Below the pieces are notes generated by a model. That model was not told where the DNA came from. It worked only from the letters and a program-made list of their open reading frames with translations, and did no database searches. From Brucella pseudogrignonensis (GTDB lineage: Bacteria; Pseudomonadota; Alphaproteobacteria; Rhizobiales; Rhizobiaceae): a DNA stretch of 64,000 nucleotides. A program made the translations under genes and the position numbers. Below, piece by piece: positions 34,172 to 43,151 of this stretch (its first letter is position 1; the number at the start of each line of letters is the position of its first letter). The stretch is from contig NZ_NNRM01000006.1 in assembly GCF_002252525.1 (NCBI RefSeq), positions 1-64,000 on the forward strand. The letters run 5' to 3'.

Positions 34172-35383
34172 TCATTTAACTTTGATGCCGCAATAAATTG
34201 TGACGGGCAGTGCCTGACGCCATGCATCAAAGGAGCCAAGCGCCCCTGCTTGCGCAACCTGCAGCCTTGTTAGCTCGCCGCCATGCTGCTTACGCCAGTT
34301 GAAAAGCTGCATTTCGCTTTGCAATGTGACGGCATTAGCAACCAAGCGCCCTCCGGGCTTTAGGGCTTTCCAGCAAGCTTCGATCACGCCCGCATCTGTA
34401 ACACCACCACCAATGAAAATCGCATCCGGTGCTTCGAGGCCACTCAACGCTTCAGGCGCTTCGCCTTTCACAAGCTGCAGACCGGGCACGCCCAGAGAAC
34501 GCGCGTTGCGCTCAATGATAGCTTGCCGCGTTTCATCAGCTTCGATTGCGATAGCCCGACAAGAAGGATGAACACGCATCCATTCAATGCCAATCGAGCC
34601 ACAACCAGCACCTACATCCCATAAAAGCTCATGCGGCAGCGGCTGCAACCGTGACAGTGTCACTGCGCGTATATCGCGCTTTGTCAGCTGCCCGTCATTT
34701 TCAAAAGCATGATCTGGCAATCCGCTGACAGGCGAAAAAACAACCGCATCTGGCGCCGCGATGCATTCAATTGCTAAAACATTGAGATCGGCACAGTTTT
34801 CATGTGACCAGCCATCAGCACTGCCAATGATAGATTTTTCCTTTGTTCCGCCGAGATGCTCAAGTACTGTCAGACGGCTTTGGTCAAAGCCTTTGGCCTT
34901 TAGAAGTGCTGCAGCTTTCGCAGGCGTCGTACCATCATTACTCAATACGAGGATCTTCTCGCCCGGCAGAATATGCGGTGCCAGCAATTCAAACGGACGA
35001 CCATGCACGCTGACTATGCGTACTTCTTGCAGAGGCCACGCCATACGGCTTGCGGCCAGCGACAATGACGATGGAAACGGGATGATATGCATGTCCTGTG
35101 TCGAAAAATAACGGCTCAGCGATGCGCCCATGCCAAAGAACATTGGATCACCGCTTGCCAGCACCACAACCTGCCTGCCGCGTTGGGCTTCAATCATTGG
35201 AAATGCATTATCAAACGGTGACGGCCATGAAATCTGCTCGGCTTTGATGCCGTGATCAAGAAAGACTAGATGCCGCTTGCCGCCGAAAATAACATCAGCA
35301 CGGTCGAGCGCGTCACGGGCGCTCTTTCCAAGACCCGCCAGCCCCTCCTCACCAATACCGATAATCGTCAGCCAGCAGCCCAT
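34172..35383 (-). CDS. cobL: Precorrin-6Y C5,15-methyltransferase (decarboxylating)
   Basis: A 403-residue bifunctional enzyme that methylates C5 and C15 of precorrin-6B and decarboxylates the C12 acetate, giving precorrin-8. The N-terminal CbiE-type domain (WLTIIGIGEEGLAGLGKSAR; VVVLASGDPMFFGMGASL) is followed by a CbiT-type Rossmann methyltransferase (DVGAGCGSIGIEWMRVHPSCRAIAIEADETR; IFIGGGVTDAGVIEACWKALKPGGRLVANAV). The ATG at 35383 is chosen because AAGGAG lies 8 nt upstream; the ATG at 35389 is too close to it. It is divergent from cobG over 73 nt. Confidence 0.95.
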   Translation of the reverse strand: MGCWLTIIGIGEEGLAGLGKSARDALDRADVIFGGKRHLVFLDHGIKAEQISWPSPFDNAFPMIEAQRGRQVVVLASGDPMFFGMGASLSRYFSTQDMHIIPFPSSLSLAASRMAWPLQEVRIVSVHGRPFELLAPHILPGEKILVLSNDGTTPAKAAALLKAKGFDQSRLTVLEHLGGTKEKSIIGSADGWSHENCADLNVLAIECIAAPDAVVFSPVSGLPDHAFENDGQLTKRDIRAVTLSRLQPLPHELLWDVGAGCGSIGIEWMRVHPSCRAIAIEADETRQAIIERNARSLGVPGLQLVKGEAPEALSGLEAPDAIFIGGGVTDAGVIEACWKALKPGGRLVANAVTLQSEMQLFNWRKQHGGELTRLQVAQAGALGSFDAWRQALPVTIYCGIKVK

Positions 35384-35456
35384 AAGCATTGCTCCTTTTC
35401 TTTGTTCGTATGGCGGTGCAGTAGCAAGTGCAAGCGCGAAGGCGTATAAGGCCATT

Positions 35457-36743
35457 ATGTTGAGCCAGCAAAATAGTCAGACCATTGCTATCAGACCCGA
35501 CCGGCGTAGTGCCTGTCCGGGACTCTCGCGCATGGTGATGAGCAAGGATGGCGCAATCGCCCGCATCAAGCTCCGGCTCGGAATGCTCAGCGCGGCACAG
35601 GCTCAAGCCATCGCAGATATCGCCGAACGATTTGAAACGGGCGCAATTGAATTGTCGATTCGCTCCAATATTCAGCTTCGCGGCATTCATCCCGACGTCT
35701 GGCCGAATGTAATTAGCGCACTTTATGAGGCCGGACTTGGTGCAGAAAACGCGGCGGCTGATGATGTTCGTAATGTCATGGTAAGCCCCACTGCTGGTAT
35801 TGACCCCAACCAAATCAGTGATGTGACCGGGTTAGCGGCTAAGCTGCTTTCCGTTTTGCAGGACAACGAAACTTATCACGCGCTGTCGCCCAAATTCTCG
35901 CTCCAGATCGATGGTGGCGAAGATTGTGCTATGGTTTCTCATCCCGGCGACATCTGGCTTTCAGCAATTGAAGGTGGCAAGGCCTATGCTTTTGGACTGG
36001 CTTCCTCGCCTGACAAACAGGCGCTTGGCACAATTTCAAACGAACACGCCCTGCCTTTTATAGAGGCTCTGCTACAGCATTTCCTTGGCGCGAGCCAAAA
36101 AGGCATTGCCCGCATGAAGCACCTCTTCGAGGTGATGCCGGTCGCAGAGTTTCTGCAAACACTTCCATTCGCATTTGATGCATCAGCAAGCTGGCAGCGC
36201 AAAGCACCCATCGCTCACGCGCATCTTGGCTTACATCGCCAGCTCGACGGCAACTTCTATGTCGGTGCCATGCCGCTGCTTGGTCGCCTGACACCGCAGC
36301 AACTGCGTGGACTTACAAAGCTTGCAAACGAAGAACTGCATCTCACCCCATGGCAAGGCATTCTCATCCCACATATTGCGGAAGCTGAAGGCAAGAGCAT
36401 CATCAACCAGCTAGATGCCCTTGGCTTCTGCACCGATCCTACCTCGCCTGCCGCCCGTCTTCGGGCCTGTTCCGGTTCCAAAGGCTGCGCCTCTGCTCTC
36501 GCAGATACACAGGCAGACAGTGAAAAGCTTGCGCGTAAGCTACGCAGCGACACCGCACAGATTCACATCACGGGCTGCGCCAAATCCTGCGCCGCACTTT
36601 CTCCCTTGCCACACACGCTTCTCGCCCGCTCCCCAATGCATTACGACCTATTTTTGCAAGACAAAGCTGGACCAGCACGCTTCGGACGGCTATTGGCGTC
36701 AAACATCACCATTGATGAGGCAGCAAAGCTGCTGAACAAATAG
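35457..36743 (+). CDS. cobG: Precorrin-3B synthase (oxygen-dependent)
   Basis: A 428-residue iron-sulfur, non-haem-iron protein of the sulfite/nitrite-reductase fold. It hydroxylates precorrin-3A at C20 with O2 and forms the gamma-lactone, preparing ring contraction. Two ferredoxin-like half-domains are seen (IELSIRSNIQLRGIHPDVW; GMLSAAQAQAIADIAERF). The 4Fe-4S ligands lie in RACSGSKGCASALADT and HITGCAKSCAALSP. Its presence marks the aerobic pathway. AAGG lies 5 nt before the ATG. It leads the cobG-cobH-cobI-cobJ unit. Confidence 0.94.
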   Translation: MLSQQNSQTIAIRPDRRSACPGLSRMVMSKDGAIARIKLRLGMLSAAQAQAIADIAERFETGAIELSIRSNIQLRGIHPDVWPNVISALYEAGLGAENAAADDVRNVMVSPTAGIDPNQISDVTGLAAKLLSVLQDNETYHALSPKFSLQIDGGEDCAMVSHPGDIWLSAIEGGKAYAFGLASSPDKQALGTISNEHALPFIEALLQHFLGASQKGIARMKHLFEVMPVAEFLQTLPFAFDASASWQRKAPIAHAHLGLHRQLDGNFYVGAMPLLGRLTPQQLRGLTKLANEELHLTPWQGILIPHIAEAEGKSIINQLDALGFCTDPTSPAARLRACSGSKGCASALADTQADSEKLARKLRSDTAQIHITGCAKSCAALSPLPHTLLARSPMHYDLFLQDKAGPARFGRLLASNITIDEAAKLLNK

Positions 36744-36757
36744 CAAAAGCGGACGCC

Positions 36758-37384
36758 ATGACAGATTACATCCGCGACGGGCAGGCCATTTATGACCGCT
36801 CCTTCGCCATCATCCGCGCCGAAGCCGATCTGAGCCGCATACCTGCGGATCTCGAAAAGCTCGCCGTGCGCGTGGCTCACGCATCTGGCATGGTCGATAT
36901 CGTTGAAGACATCGTCTTCTCAGATGGCGCAGGACAGGCCGGACGTGATGCTTTGCTCAAAGGAGCACCAATCCTCTGCGATGCGCGTATGGTTGCAGAA
37001 GGCATTACCCGTTCGCGACTGCCAGCCAATAACAATGTTATCTGCACACTGAACGATCCATCGGTTCCGGATTTGGCGAAAAAGATCGGCAATACACGCT
37101 CTGCCGCAGCCCTCGACCTTTGGCTTCCACACCTTGAAGGCAGCATCGTTGCTATCGGTAACGCGCCAACCGCCCTCTTCCGCCTGTTTGAAATGCTTGA
37201 CAATGGCGCGCCCAAACCTGCCCTTATCATTGGTATGCCGGTCGGCTTTGTGGGTGCTGCCGAATCCAAGGACGAGCTAGCTGAGAACAGCCGTGGTGTC
37301 CCTTTCGTCATTGTGCGCGGCCGTCGTGGCGGTAGCGCTATGACCGCAGCTGCCGTTAATGCACTTGCTTCGGAGCGCGAATAA
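36758..37384 (+). CDS. cobH: Precorrin-8X methylmutase
   Basis: Moves the C11 methyl group of precorrin-8 to C12 to give hydrogenobyrinic acid. The 208-residue protein has the catalytic His in [19 protein letters not shown], and the family elements [45 protein letters not shown] and [14 protein letters not shown]. Its stop overlaps the cobI start by one nt (TAATG). Confidence 0.97.
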   Translation: MTDYIRDGQAIYDRSFAIIRAEADLSRIPADLEKLAVRVAHASGMVDIVEDIVFSDGAGQAGRDALLKGAPILCDARMVAEGITRSRLPANNNVICTLNDPSVPDLAKKIGNTRSAAALDLWLPHLEGSIVAIGNAPTALFRLFEMLDNGAPKPALIIGMPVGFVGAAESKDELAENSRGVPFVIVRGRRGGSAMTAAAVNALASERE

Positions 37385-38118
37385 TGGCCCTCAAAGGCAA
37401 GCTCTATGGTCTGGGTGTAGGCCCCGGCGATCCGGAACTCATCACACTCAAAGCTCTTCGACTGCTCAAATCAGCTCCTGTGGTCGCCTACCACGCAGCC
37501 AAGGGCAAAAAGGGCAATGCACTTACTATTGTCGAAACCTACCTGTCTTCAGAACAGACTTTGGTTCCGCTCATCTATCCGGTGACAACGGAAAAACTGC
37601 CCGCACATATGGATTATGAGCAGATCGTCAGCGATTTCTATGCCGAGATCACCACGACGATTGCATGCCATCTTGATGCAGGCCGCGACGTGGCCGTGAT
37701 CGCGGAAGGCGATCCATTCTTCTATGGCTCGTTCATGTATATCCATGACCGACTGGCCGAAAAATACGAAACGGAAGTCGTGCCTGGCGTTTGTTCTGTT
37801 CTGGGCGCTGCTGCCGTGCTTGGCGCACCCTTGGTCTACCGCAACCAGACCCTGTCGATCCTTTCGGGCGTCATGAGCGCAGAAGAACTCAAAACACGTC
37901 TCGCTGCTACTGAGGCCGCAGCCATCATGAAACTCGGGAAAAATCTCGACAAGGTGCGCGGTGTGCTGACCGAGCTTGGGCTGATGGATCGTGCGCTCTA
38001 TATCGAGCGTGCAACCATGCAAAACCAGCGTATTGCGCCATTGACCGAGGTAAGTGGTAGCGATTGCCCTTATTTCTCGATCATTCTCGTTCCGGGCAGC
38101 AAATGGAACGGCGTATGA
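37384..38118 (+). CDS. cobI: Precorrin-2 C20-methyltransferase
   Basis: Methylates precorrin-2 at C20 with SAM to yield precorrin-3A. The 244-residue class III methyltransferase starts with [20 protein letters not shown] and has [22 protein letters not shown] and [19 protein letters not shown]. It overlaps cobH by one nt and cobJ by four, so it is tightly coupled inside the operon. Confidence 0.96.
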   Translation: MALKGKLYGLGVGPGDPELITLKALRLLKSAPVVAYHAAKGKKGNALTIVETYLSSEQTLVPLIYPVTTEKLPAHMDYEQIVSDFYAEITTTIACHLDAGRDVAVIAEGDPFFYGSFMYIHDRLAEKYETEVVPGVCSVLGAAAVLGAPLVYRNQTLSILSGVMSAEELKTRLAATEAAAIMKLGKNLDKVRGVLTELGLMDRALYIERATMQNQRIAPLTEVSGSDCPYFSIILVPGSKWNGV

Positions 38119-39800
38119 AGCCTGCAATTCTGATCTTGAGTGAAGCTGCAATTTCCACCGCGCGGAAAGTGCAATCATCACTTGGAAATGCGGAAGTGCT
38201 GGGACTGGAAAACCGCGTTCAAAGCGCCGACAAAAGCTTTGCTCATTTTGGCGACGCTATACGCGCACTTTATGAAGAAGGCCGACCTGTGATCGCCTTG
38301 TGCGCTTCAGGCATCATCATCCGCGCCCTTGCACCCCTTCTGCAAAACAAGCGCATCGAACCGCCAGTTCTATCCGTTGCAGAAGATGGCAGCGCCGTCG
38401 TGCCATTGCTTGGCGGTCTGTCGGGTGTCAACGACCTGGCGCGGACAATAGCTCATGCATTGGAAGTCGCGCCCGCGATCACCACGACTGGCGAGTTGCG
38501 CTTTGGCATCAACCTGCTTCATCCTCCGGCAGAACTGAAACTCGCCAATCAGGACGACGCCAAGACTTTCATGTCCGACCTGCTGGCAGGTCAAACATTA
38601 CTAATCAATGGTAATTCTCGCTGGCTCACGGCATCAAAGCTGCCGCTTGCCGACGATGGGAAGCTCACAATCAGCATCACGCCCGAAACCCGCACGCCAC
38701 AGGCAAATGAGCTGATCTATCATCCGCGAACAATTGCCATCGCTATCGAAAAGCCGACTGAAGAACTGACAAGCCTCATCGGGAAAGCCTTTGACGATAC
38801 GGGCCTGTCTATAGACTCACTTGCTTTGCTTCTCGCTCATGAGAAAGATTGCGCATCACCGCATATCCATCGGGCAGCAAAAGTACTGAAAGCGCCATTG
38901 CGCTTTGTTGCAGGTAATGCCGATCTTTCAGCCGCCTCGGTCGAAAACCCTGTTCGACACATAGCGACTGAAAACCTAAAGCTGGCTGTTGCATCAGCAC
39001 CTGCCGATGTTCTTTTTATCGGTCGCAAGCGCGGCAAGCTCACGGTTATTGGACTTGGCCCCGGTGCCCGTGATCTGATGACCCCAGCCGTGCAGCGTGA
39101 TCTGGAACAGGCCGAAGACGTACTCGGCTATGAAACCTATGTTCGCATGGCAGGACCCTTCCGCGACGATCAGATCATTCACATGACCGACAATCGCGAA
39201 GAAATGCAGCGCGCACGCCATGCGTTTGAACTTGCAGCTTCAGGCCGCGATGTCGTGATGGTGTCGTCCGGCGATCCCGGCGTATTTGCAATGGCTGCAG
39301 CGGTTGTTGAGGCACTGCATGAATCATCTGATGTGGCGTGGCACGGCGTTGAACTGGTTATCCAGCCCGGAATTTCGGCAGCGATGGCAGCGGCGTCCCG
39401 GATCGGTGCGCCGCTTGGGCACGATTTCTGCATCATCTCGCTTTCGGACAATCTCAAGCCCTGGGATGTAATCGAGAAGCGTCTCGCACTGGCAGCTCAA
39501 GCCGATCTCGCCATGGCTTTCTATAATCCGATTTCCAAAGCCCGCCCACATCAGCTTGGTCGTGCGCTGGAAATCCTCCGGCAGTATCGCCATGCTGAAA
39601 CGCCGGTCGTGCTTGGTCGCGATATTGGCAGGCCTGCGGAAACAACTCGCGTTGTTTCGCTCGGGCAACTCACACCTGACGATGTCGACATGCGAACTGT
39701 GGTGATTGTCGGCTCATCGCACACTGCCCGCTTTCCACGCGCGGAAGGCGGAGAGTGGGTTTACACGCCGCGCTGGTATGGCCAAAAGCCGCACAAATGA
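38115..39800 (+). CDS. cobJ: CbiG-CobJ fusion: cobalamin protein CbiG / precorrin-3B C17-methyltransferase
   Basis: A 561-residue fusion. The N-terminal 310 residues resemble the whole of CbiG: an N-part ([21 protein letters not shown]...[21 protein letters not shown]), a middle part ([17 protein letters not shown]) and a CbiG_C-like part ([20 protein letters not shown]...[24 protein letters not shown]). The C-terminal 250 residues are a class III methyltransferase ([68 protein letters not shown]) matching CobJ/CbiH, which methylates C17 and contracts the ring. CbiG opens the delta-lactone and removes the extruded two-carbon unit in the anaerobic pathway. Its fusion here fits the absence of CobF. 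The start overlaps cobI by ATGA. Confidence 0.92.
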   Translation: MKPAILILSEAAISTARKVQSSLGNAEVLGLENRVQSADKSFAHFGDAIRALYEEGRPVIALCASGIIIRALAPLLQNKRIEPPVLSVAEDGSAVVPLLGGLSGVNDLARTIAHALEVAPAITTTGELRFGINLLHPPAELKLANQDDAKTFMSDLLAGQTLLINGNSRWLTASKLPLADDGKLTISITPETRTPQANELIYHPRTIAIAIEKPTEELTSLIGKAFDDTGLSIDSLALLLAHEKDCASPHIHRAAKVLKAPLRFVAGNADLSAASVENPVRHIATENLKLAVASAPADVLFIGRKRGKLTVIGLGPGARDLMTPAVQRDLEQAEDVLGYETYVRMAGPFRDDQIIHMTDNREEMQRARHAFELAASGRDVVMVSSGDPGVFAMAAAVVEALHESSDVAWHGVELVIQPGISAAMAAASRIGAPLGHDFCIISLSDNLKPWDVIEKRLALAAQADLAMAFYNPISKARPHQLGRALEILRQYRHAETPVVLGRDIGRPAETTRVVSLGQLTPDDVDMRTVVIVGSSHTARFPRAEGGEWVYTPRWYGQKPHK

Positions 39801-39805
39801 AAAAC

Positions 39806-39833
39806 AAAAAGGCAGGGAAATCCCTGCCTTTTT
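39806..39833. terminator. Bidirectional terminator after cobJ
   Basis: AAAAAGGCAGGGA and TCCCTGCCTTTTT form a perfect stem with a 2-nt loop region. It ends the cobGHIJ unit and the convergent lipoprotein gene. Confidence 0.92.
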
Positions 39834-39857
39834 AGTAAGTTATGACGTTTTATTGAA

Positions 39858-40310
39858 TCACTTCTTCTTCGACTTTTTCGGTGCTGGTGCAGCCGATGCG
39901 GCCTGAGCAGCGGCAGCTTCAGCTGCAATCTGATCGGCGCTCTTTGGCGACGTATCGACAACCGAACGAACCGAGCCGTTTGCAGAAACCTGACAAACTG
40001 CAGTGCGTAGGTCGACCTTCAGGTCAACATCCGTACCACCACCGGCACCCGGACGCGAATTAACTGCGCTGATCACGCGTTCAGGCAAGAAATACTTGTT
40101 GGCAGCAGCAGTGATGCAAGGCTGTGCCAAAGATGAATCGACCGTCGACGTTGGAATGAAACGTGGCAGCGAAACAGTCGAAGCTGTTACTGGCGCTTCA
40201 GACTTGCCTGGAACCGTCGCATTCTGCGTAGTTGTTGTACAAGCGGCAGCCAAAGGAGCCAGCATGGCAATAACAAACAAACGGGCTCCGTTGCGGGTGC
40301 GTCCGTACAT
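39858..40310 (-). CDS. Small lipoprotein, function unknown
   Basis: A 150-residue protein with a lipoprotein signal (ARLFVIAMLAPLAAACTTTT; lipobox LAAAC). The mature part has two further cysteines (LAQPCITAAANKYFLPERVISAVNSRPGAGGGTDVDLKVD; TAVCQVSANGSVRS), perhaps disulfide-linked, and ends in an Ala-rich stretch closing with KKSKKK. The ATG at 40310 has GAGG upstream. No family recognised; it sits in the cob region but nothing ties it to B12. Confidence 0.7.
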   Translation of the reverse strand: MYGRTRNGARLFVIAMLAPLAAACTTTTQNATVPGKSEAPVTASTVSLPRFIPTSTVDSSLAQPCITAAANKYFLPERVISAVNSRPGAGGGTDVDLKVDLRTAVCQVSANGSVRSVVDTSPKSADQIAAEAAAAQAASAAPAPKKSKKK

Positions 40311-40437
40311 GATCAACCTCTTACGATCTGCTGATTAGGTAAAATTTTAACTGAGATAACTATTCGCTTTTGACAGATTGTCGAGTGGCAGGAAGGCCAC
40401 AATGCCGGTTTTTCGTTGAGCATCCCCAACGACGTCA

Positions 40438-41313
40438 TCATTGTTTCGTGAATATCCAGTTCAACATCTCGCGCCAGTCGCTCATTCTGATCGGCGTTCC
40501 ATGATTGCCGCTTTCAAAACGACGGAACTGAACGGGATAACCGGGCGAGCGCTTGCGGATTTCTCGATAGAAGCCTTCCTGCTTATCGATTGCGAAAACC
40601 GGATCGCGACTGCCATGGCCGAAAAACACCGGCACACGCTTTTTGAACGCCGGCGATTTGAAAAAGCCCTCATCCCACAGTGAACCCAAAAGGATCAGGC
40701 CTGAGAGCTGGTTGCCCGCATTATCATTCGATGCGATACGCCAGCAAAGCGCCCCACCCTGCGATCCACAAGCCAGTATGAGCGGTGCAGATGGTGAAGT
40801 CGCTTTCGCCGCTTCGATGAGTCCTGCAACTTGCGCTTCGCCCGTTGCCGCAAAATCCTTGAAGTCCGGCGTCAGATAAAGTCCGCCATTGGTCGCCGCA
40901 AGGTTCTTCAAGCGGTTGAAATTGCCGCCAAATGTAAAATCATTCATGCCTTGCAGACGATTACCGCCGCGCCCGTGCAGATAAATGACGATAAACGATG
41001 CACCGCTCTGCTTTCCGGCAGCCATGGCCTTTACCGGCCCTGCCGCCGTCTGGAAGACGACATCTTTCTGATATGCACGCGCTTTTAGTGAAACATAAGC
41101 GTCTTTAACGCGCTTTTCAGGCACGGAATCGCGACCATTGATATCGCGCATTTCGTTGTAATCGATGACTTTATAGTCGCCATTGTCGGCGCTGCTTAGC
41201 ACGCCCGGATAGGCGAAATAATCATCCTTGAACGGGGGGAGCGATCCTTGGGCAAAAACGGATGTTGCAGTCAACAGCAACAAACCCGCCAATAATCCAG
41301 CCCGCTTGTTCAT
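40438..41313 (-). CDS. Exported alpha/beta hydrolase-like protein
   Basis: A 291-residue protein with a signal peptide ([21 protein letters not shown]). The fold elements are FIVIYLHGRGGNRLQG (oxyanion), LILACGSQGGALCWRIA (nucleophile elbow), VPVFFGHGSRDPVFAI (acid) and FESGNHGTPIRM (His). The elbow reads C-G-S-Q-G instead of G-x-S-x-G, with Cys at the first position. The ATG at 41313 has GGGAGGGAG upstream; a longer frame to 41466 is not supported. It may be an esterase or phospholipase-like enzyme in the periplasm. It lies directly downstream of cobR on the same strand. Confidence 0.75.
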   Translation of the reverse strand: MNKRAGLLAGLLLLTATSVFAQGSLPPFKDDYFAYPGVLSSADNGDYKVIDYNEMRDINGRDSVPEKRVKDAYVSLKARAYQKDVVFQTAAGPVKAMAAGKQSGASFIVIYLHGRGGNRLQGMNDFTFGGNFNRLKNLAATNGGLYLTPDFKDFAATGEAQVAGLIEAAKATSPSAPLILACGSQGGALCWRIASNDNAGNQLSGLILLGSLWDEGFFKSPAFKKRVPVFFGHGSRDPVFAIDKQEGFYREIRKRSPGYPVQFRRFESGNHGTPIRMSDWREMLNWIFTKQ

Positions 41314-41333
41314 TCTCCCTCCCTCAAACAATT

Positions 41334-41867
41334 TCAGAGTTCCAGCGTATGATAGCGGCGATTGAGATAAATCAGCGCTTCTTCGTCTGCATTCGAACGC
41401 AAGCCAACGACCTCGCCAAACAGTACATGATGCGTGGAATGCTCCTGCACACTTGTCACACGACAATCAAAAGCCGCCAGCGCGCCTTTGAGTACAGGTG
41501 CACCCGTATCGATTATGTCCCATTGTGCCAGCTCGAAACGTTCGTCTTGCGTAAGCCCTATGCGCCCTGAAAACGCATCGGCAAGCTGCTGATGTGAGCC
41601 TGCCAGCGTATTAACCGCAAACACGCCGTTCTTGATGAAAAGCAGGTTCTCTTCGTGCATTTTCTGCAGGCATATCAGCAGAGTTGGCGGATTATCCGAA
41701 ACTGAACAGGCCGCAGTTAAAGTAAGTCCGCGCCTTCCGGCAGCACCTGCGGTGGTAACAACCTGCACCGAACCTGCATAATGACTCATCGCATCGCGAT
41801 AAGTCTTCGGCTCGAGCGATACAGTATTTGAGGTAGTGTTTTTATCCGTTTGCACGTCAGCAAGCAT
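41334..41867 (-). CDS. cobR: Flavin reductase-like protein, probable cob(II)yrinate a,c-diamide reductase
   Basis: A 177-residue FMN-binding split-barrel protein of the flavin reductase family (AMSHYAGSVQVVTTAGAAGRRGLTLTAACSVSDNPPTLLICLQK; FAVNTLAGSHQQLADAFSG; HHVLFGEVVGLR). CobR, first characterised in Brucella melitensis, is a corrin reductase of exactly this family encoded among the cob genes. It reduces Co(II) to Co(I) before adenosylation by CobO. The position here in the cob region of a Brucella-like genome makes that the best reading. A general flavin reductase partner of a monooxygenase is the alternative, but none is adjacent. Confidence 0.8.
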   Translation of the reverse strand: MLADVQTDKNTTSNTVSLEPKTYRDAMSHYAGSVQVVTTAGAAGRRGLTLTAACSVSDNPPTLLICLQKMHEENLLFIKNGVFAVNTLAGSHQQLADAFSGRIGLTQDERFELAQWDIIDTGAPVLKGALAAFDCRVTSVQEHSTHHVLFGEVVGLRSNADEEALIYLNRRYHTLEL

Positions 41868-41975
41868 CCGTATTGTCTGCCAGGCTTCCTGAAATCAATA
41901 TCTGATTGCCTGTATACATATACGGGCATTGCACAAAGGCGAGGAAACCGCTACCCACTTTTCGTTCAATTAGCC

Positions 41976-43151
41976 ATGAAATGTTTGAAGAAGATAAATC
42001 GCGTGATCAAGCCAGAGCAATTACCGGATAGACATGAAGCGGTTTTCCGCCCGGAATTGCGCGTTCTCAACCGGACGAAACTCTTCGCCCTAGCGCTATC
42101 GGCTTTCACAATGCTTTGCTTTCCAGCATCAGCGCAGGAAAATGCGACTGAAATCCGCATTGGAATGGCAGCACCTTTGAGTGGCGGCTTTGCCCCGCTT
42201 GGAAACCAGCTGATCGAAGGCGCCCGCGTGGCGGCCAGTGCCAAGAATGCACAGCTCGTCGTTGCAGATGATCGCTGTGATGCAGAAGGTGGCAAATCCG
42301 CTGCAGAAACCTTTATCAAAGAGAACGTCCAGATCGTAACCGGCTTTCTCTGTTCGGAAGCGTTGGAAGCAGCACTTCCCGTTTTGAGTCAGCGCAACAT
42401 CCCCGTCATCGCCTCAGGCGTCAGCGAACAAACCCTTACAGAAAAGCGTGCAGCAACGCCTTTTTCGGTTTTCCGCATTACGACGGGGCTGGAGAAGGAA
42501 ACGCGTGCTACGGGTAGCTTTTTGGCAAGCCTATGGCGCTCGCAGCCCTTCGCGGTCATAGACGATGGTACGATTGAAGGTCGCGAACGTGCTGGACAGG
42601 TTTTGGCTCACCTGAAGGACCAGCAGCTTCAGCCTGTTTTCACGGATACATATCGCCCCGGCCTCGAAAACCAGAATGCGCTTGTTGCGCGCCTGCGTCG
42701 TGCAGGAGCAACGCATGTTTATGTCGGCGGGGAACGCGACGACATTGCAGCTATTGGCACAAGTGCCGTGACACTTAAGTATCCGCTGGTTATCGCGGGC
42801 GGCAGCGTCCTCAATGCAGCGCCGGGTGCTCAACCACTGAGCACTGAAACCCTGATGATTGCACCTCTGAAGCCGCAGGATCTTTCGACAGCTAAAACGG
42901 CGGTCGATGCCATCAGTCAGGCAGGCAAACTGCCGGAAGCCTATTCCGTCACTGGTTTTGCCAGCATTGAACTCGCGGCTTCCGCGATCAGCAAAGCTGC
43001 GGAACAAAAGCAGCCGCTTATTGATATTTTGCGCGACAGCTCATTTGAAACCGCGCTTGGCACAATCAAATTCGATGGCAACGGTATGCGCAGCGACAAT
43101 CCAAATCGCCTGCAGCGCTATGATGGAACGCATTTTATAACAGCTGACTGA
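41976..43151 (+). CDS. Branched-chain-amino-acid-type periplasmic binding protein, orphan
   Basis: About 391 residues of a type I periplasmic binding protein (Peripla_BP_6). After a hydrophobic signal (TKLFALALSAFTMLCFPASAQ) come EIRIGMAAPLSGGFAPLGNQLIEGARVAAS, VVADDRCDAEGGKSAAETFIKENVQIVTGFLCSEALEAA and THVYVGGERDDIAAIGTSAV. No permease or ATPase gene accompanies it. The start is uncertain: ATG at 41976 leaves a long N-terminal region before the signal, and GTG or TTG codons nearer to it (for example 42003) are possible. It is divergent from cobR and overlaps the end of cobD by 17 nt on the other strand. Confidence 0.8.
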   Translation: MKCLKKINRVIKPEQLPDRHEAVFRPELRVLNRTKLFALALSAFTMLCFPASAQENATEIRIGMAAPLSGGFAPLGNQLIEGARVAASAKNAQLVVADDRCDAEGGKSAAETFIKENVQIVTGFLCSEALEAALPVLSQRNIPVIASGVSEQTLTEKRAATPFSVFRITTGLEKETRATGSFLASLWRSQPFAVIDDGTIEGRERAGQVLAHLKDQQLQPVFTDTYRPGLENQNALVARLRRAGATHVYVGGERDDIAAIGTSAVTLKYPLVIAGGSVLNAAPGAQPLSTETLMIAPLKPQDLSTAKTAVDAISQAGKLPEAYSVTGFASIELAASAISKAAEQKQPLIDILRDSSFETALGTIKFDGNGMRSDNPNRLQRYDGTHFITAD

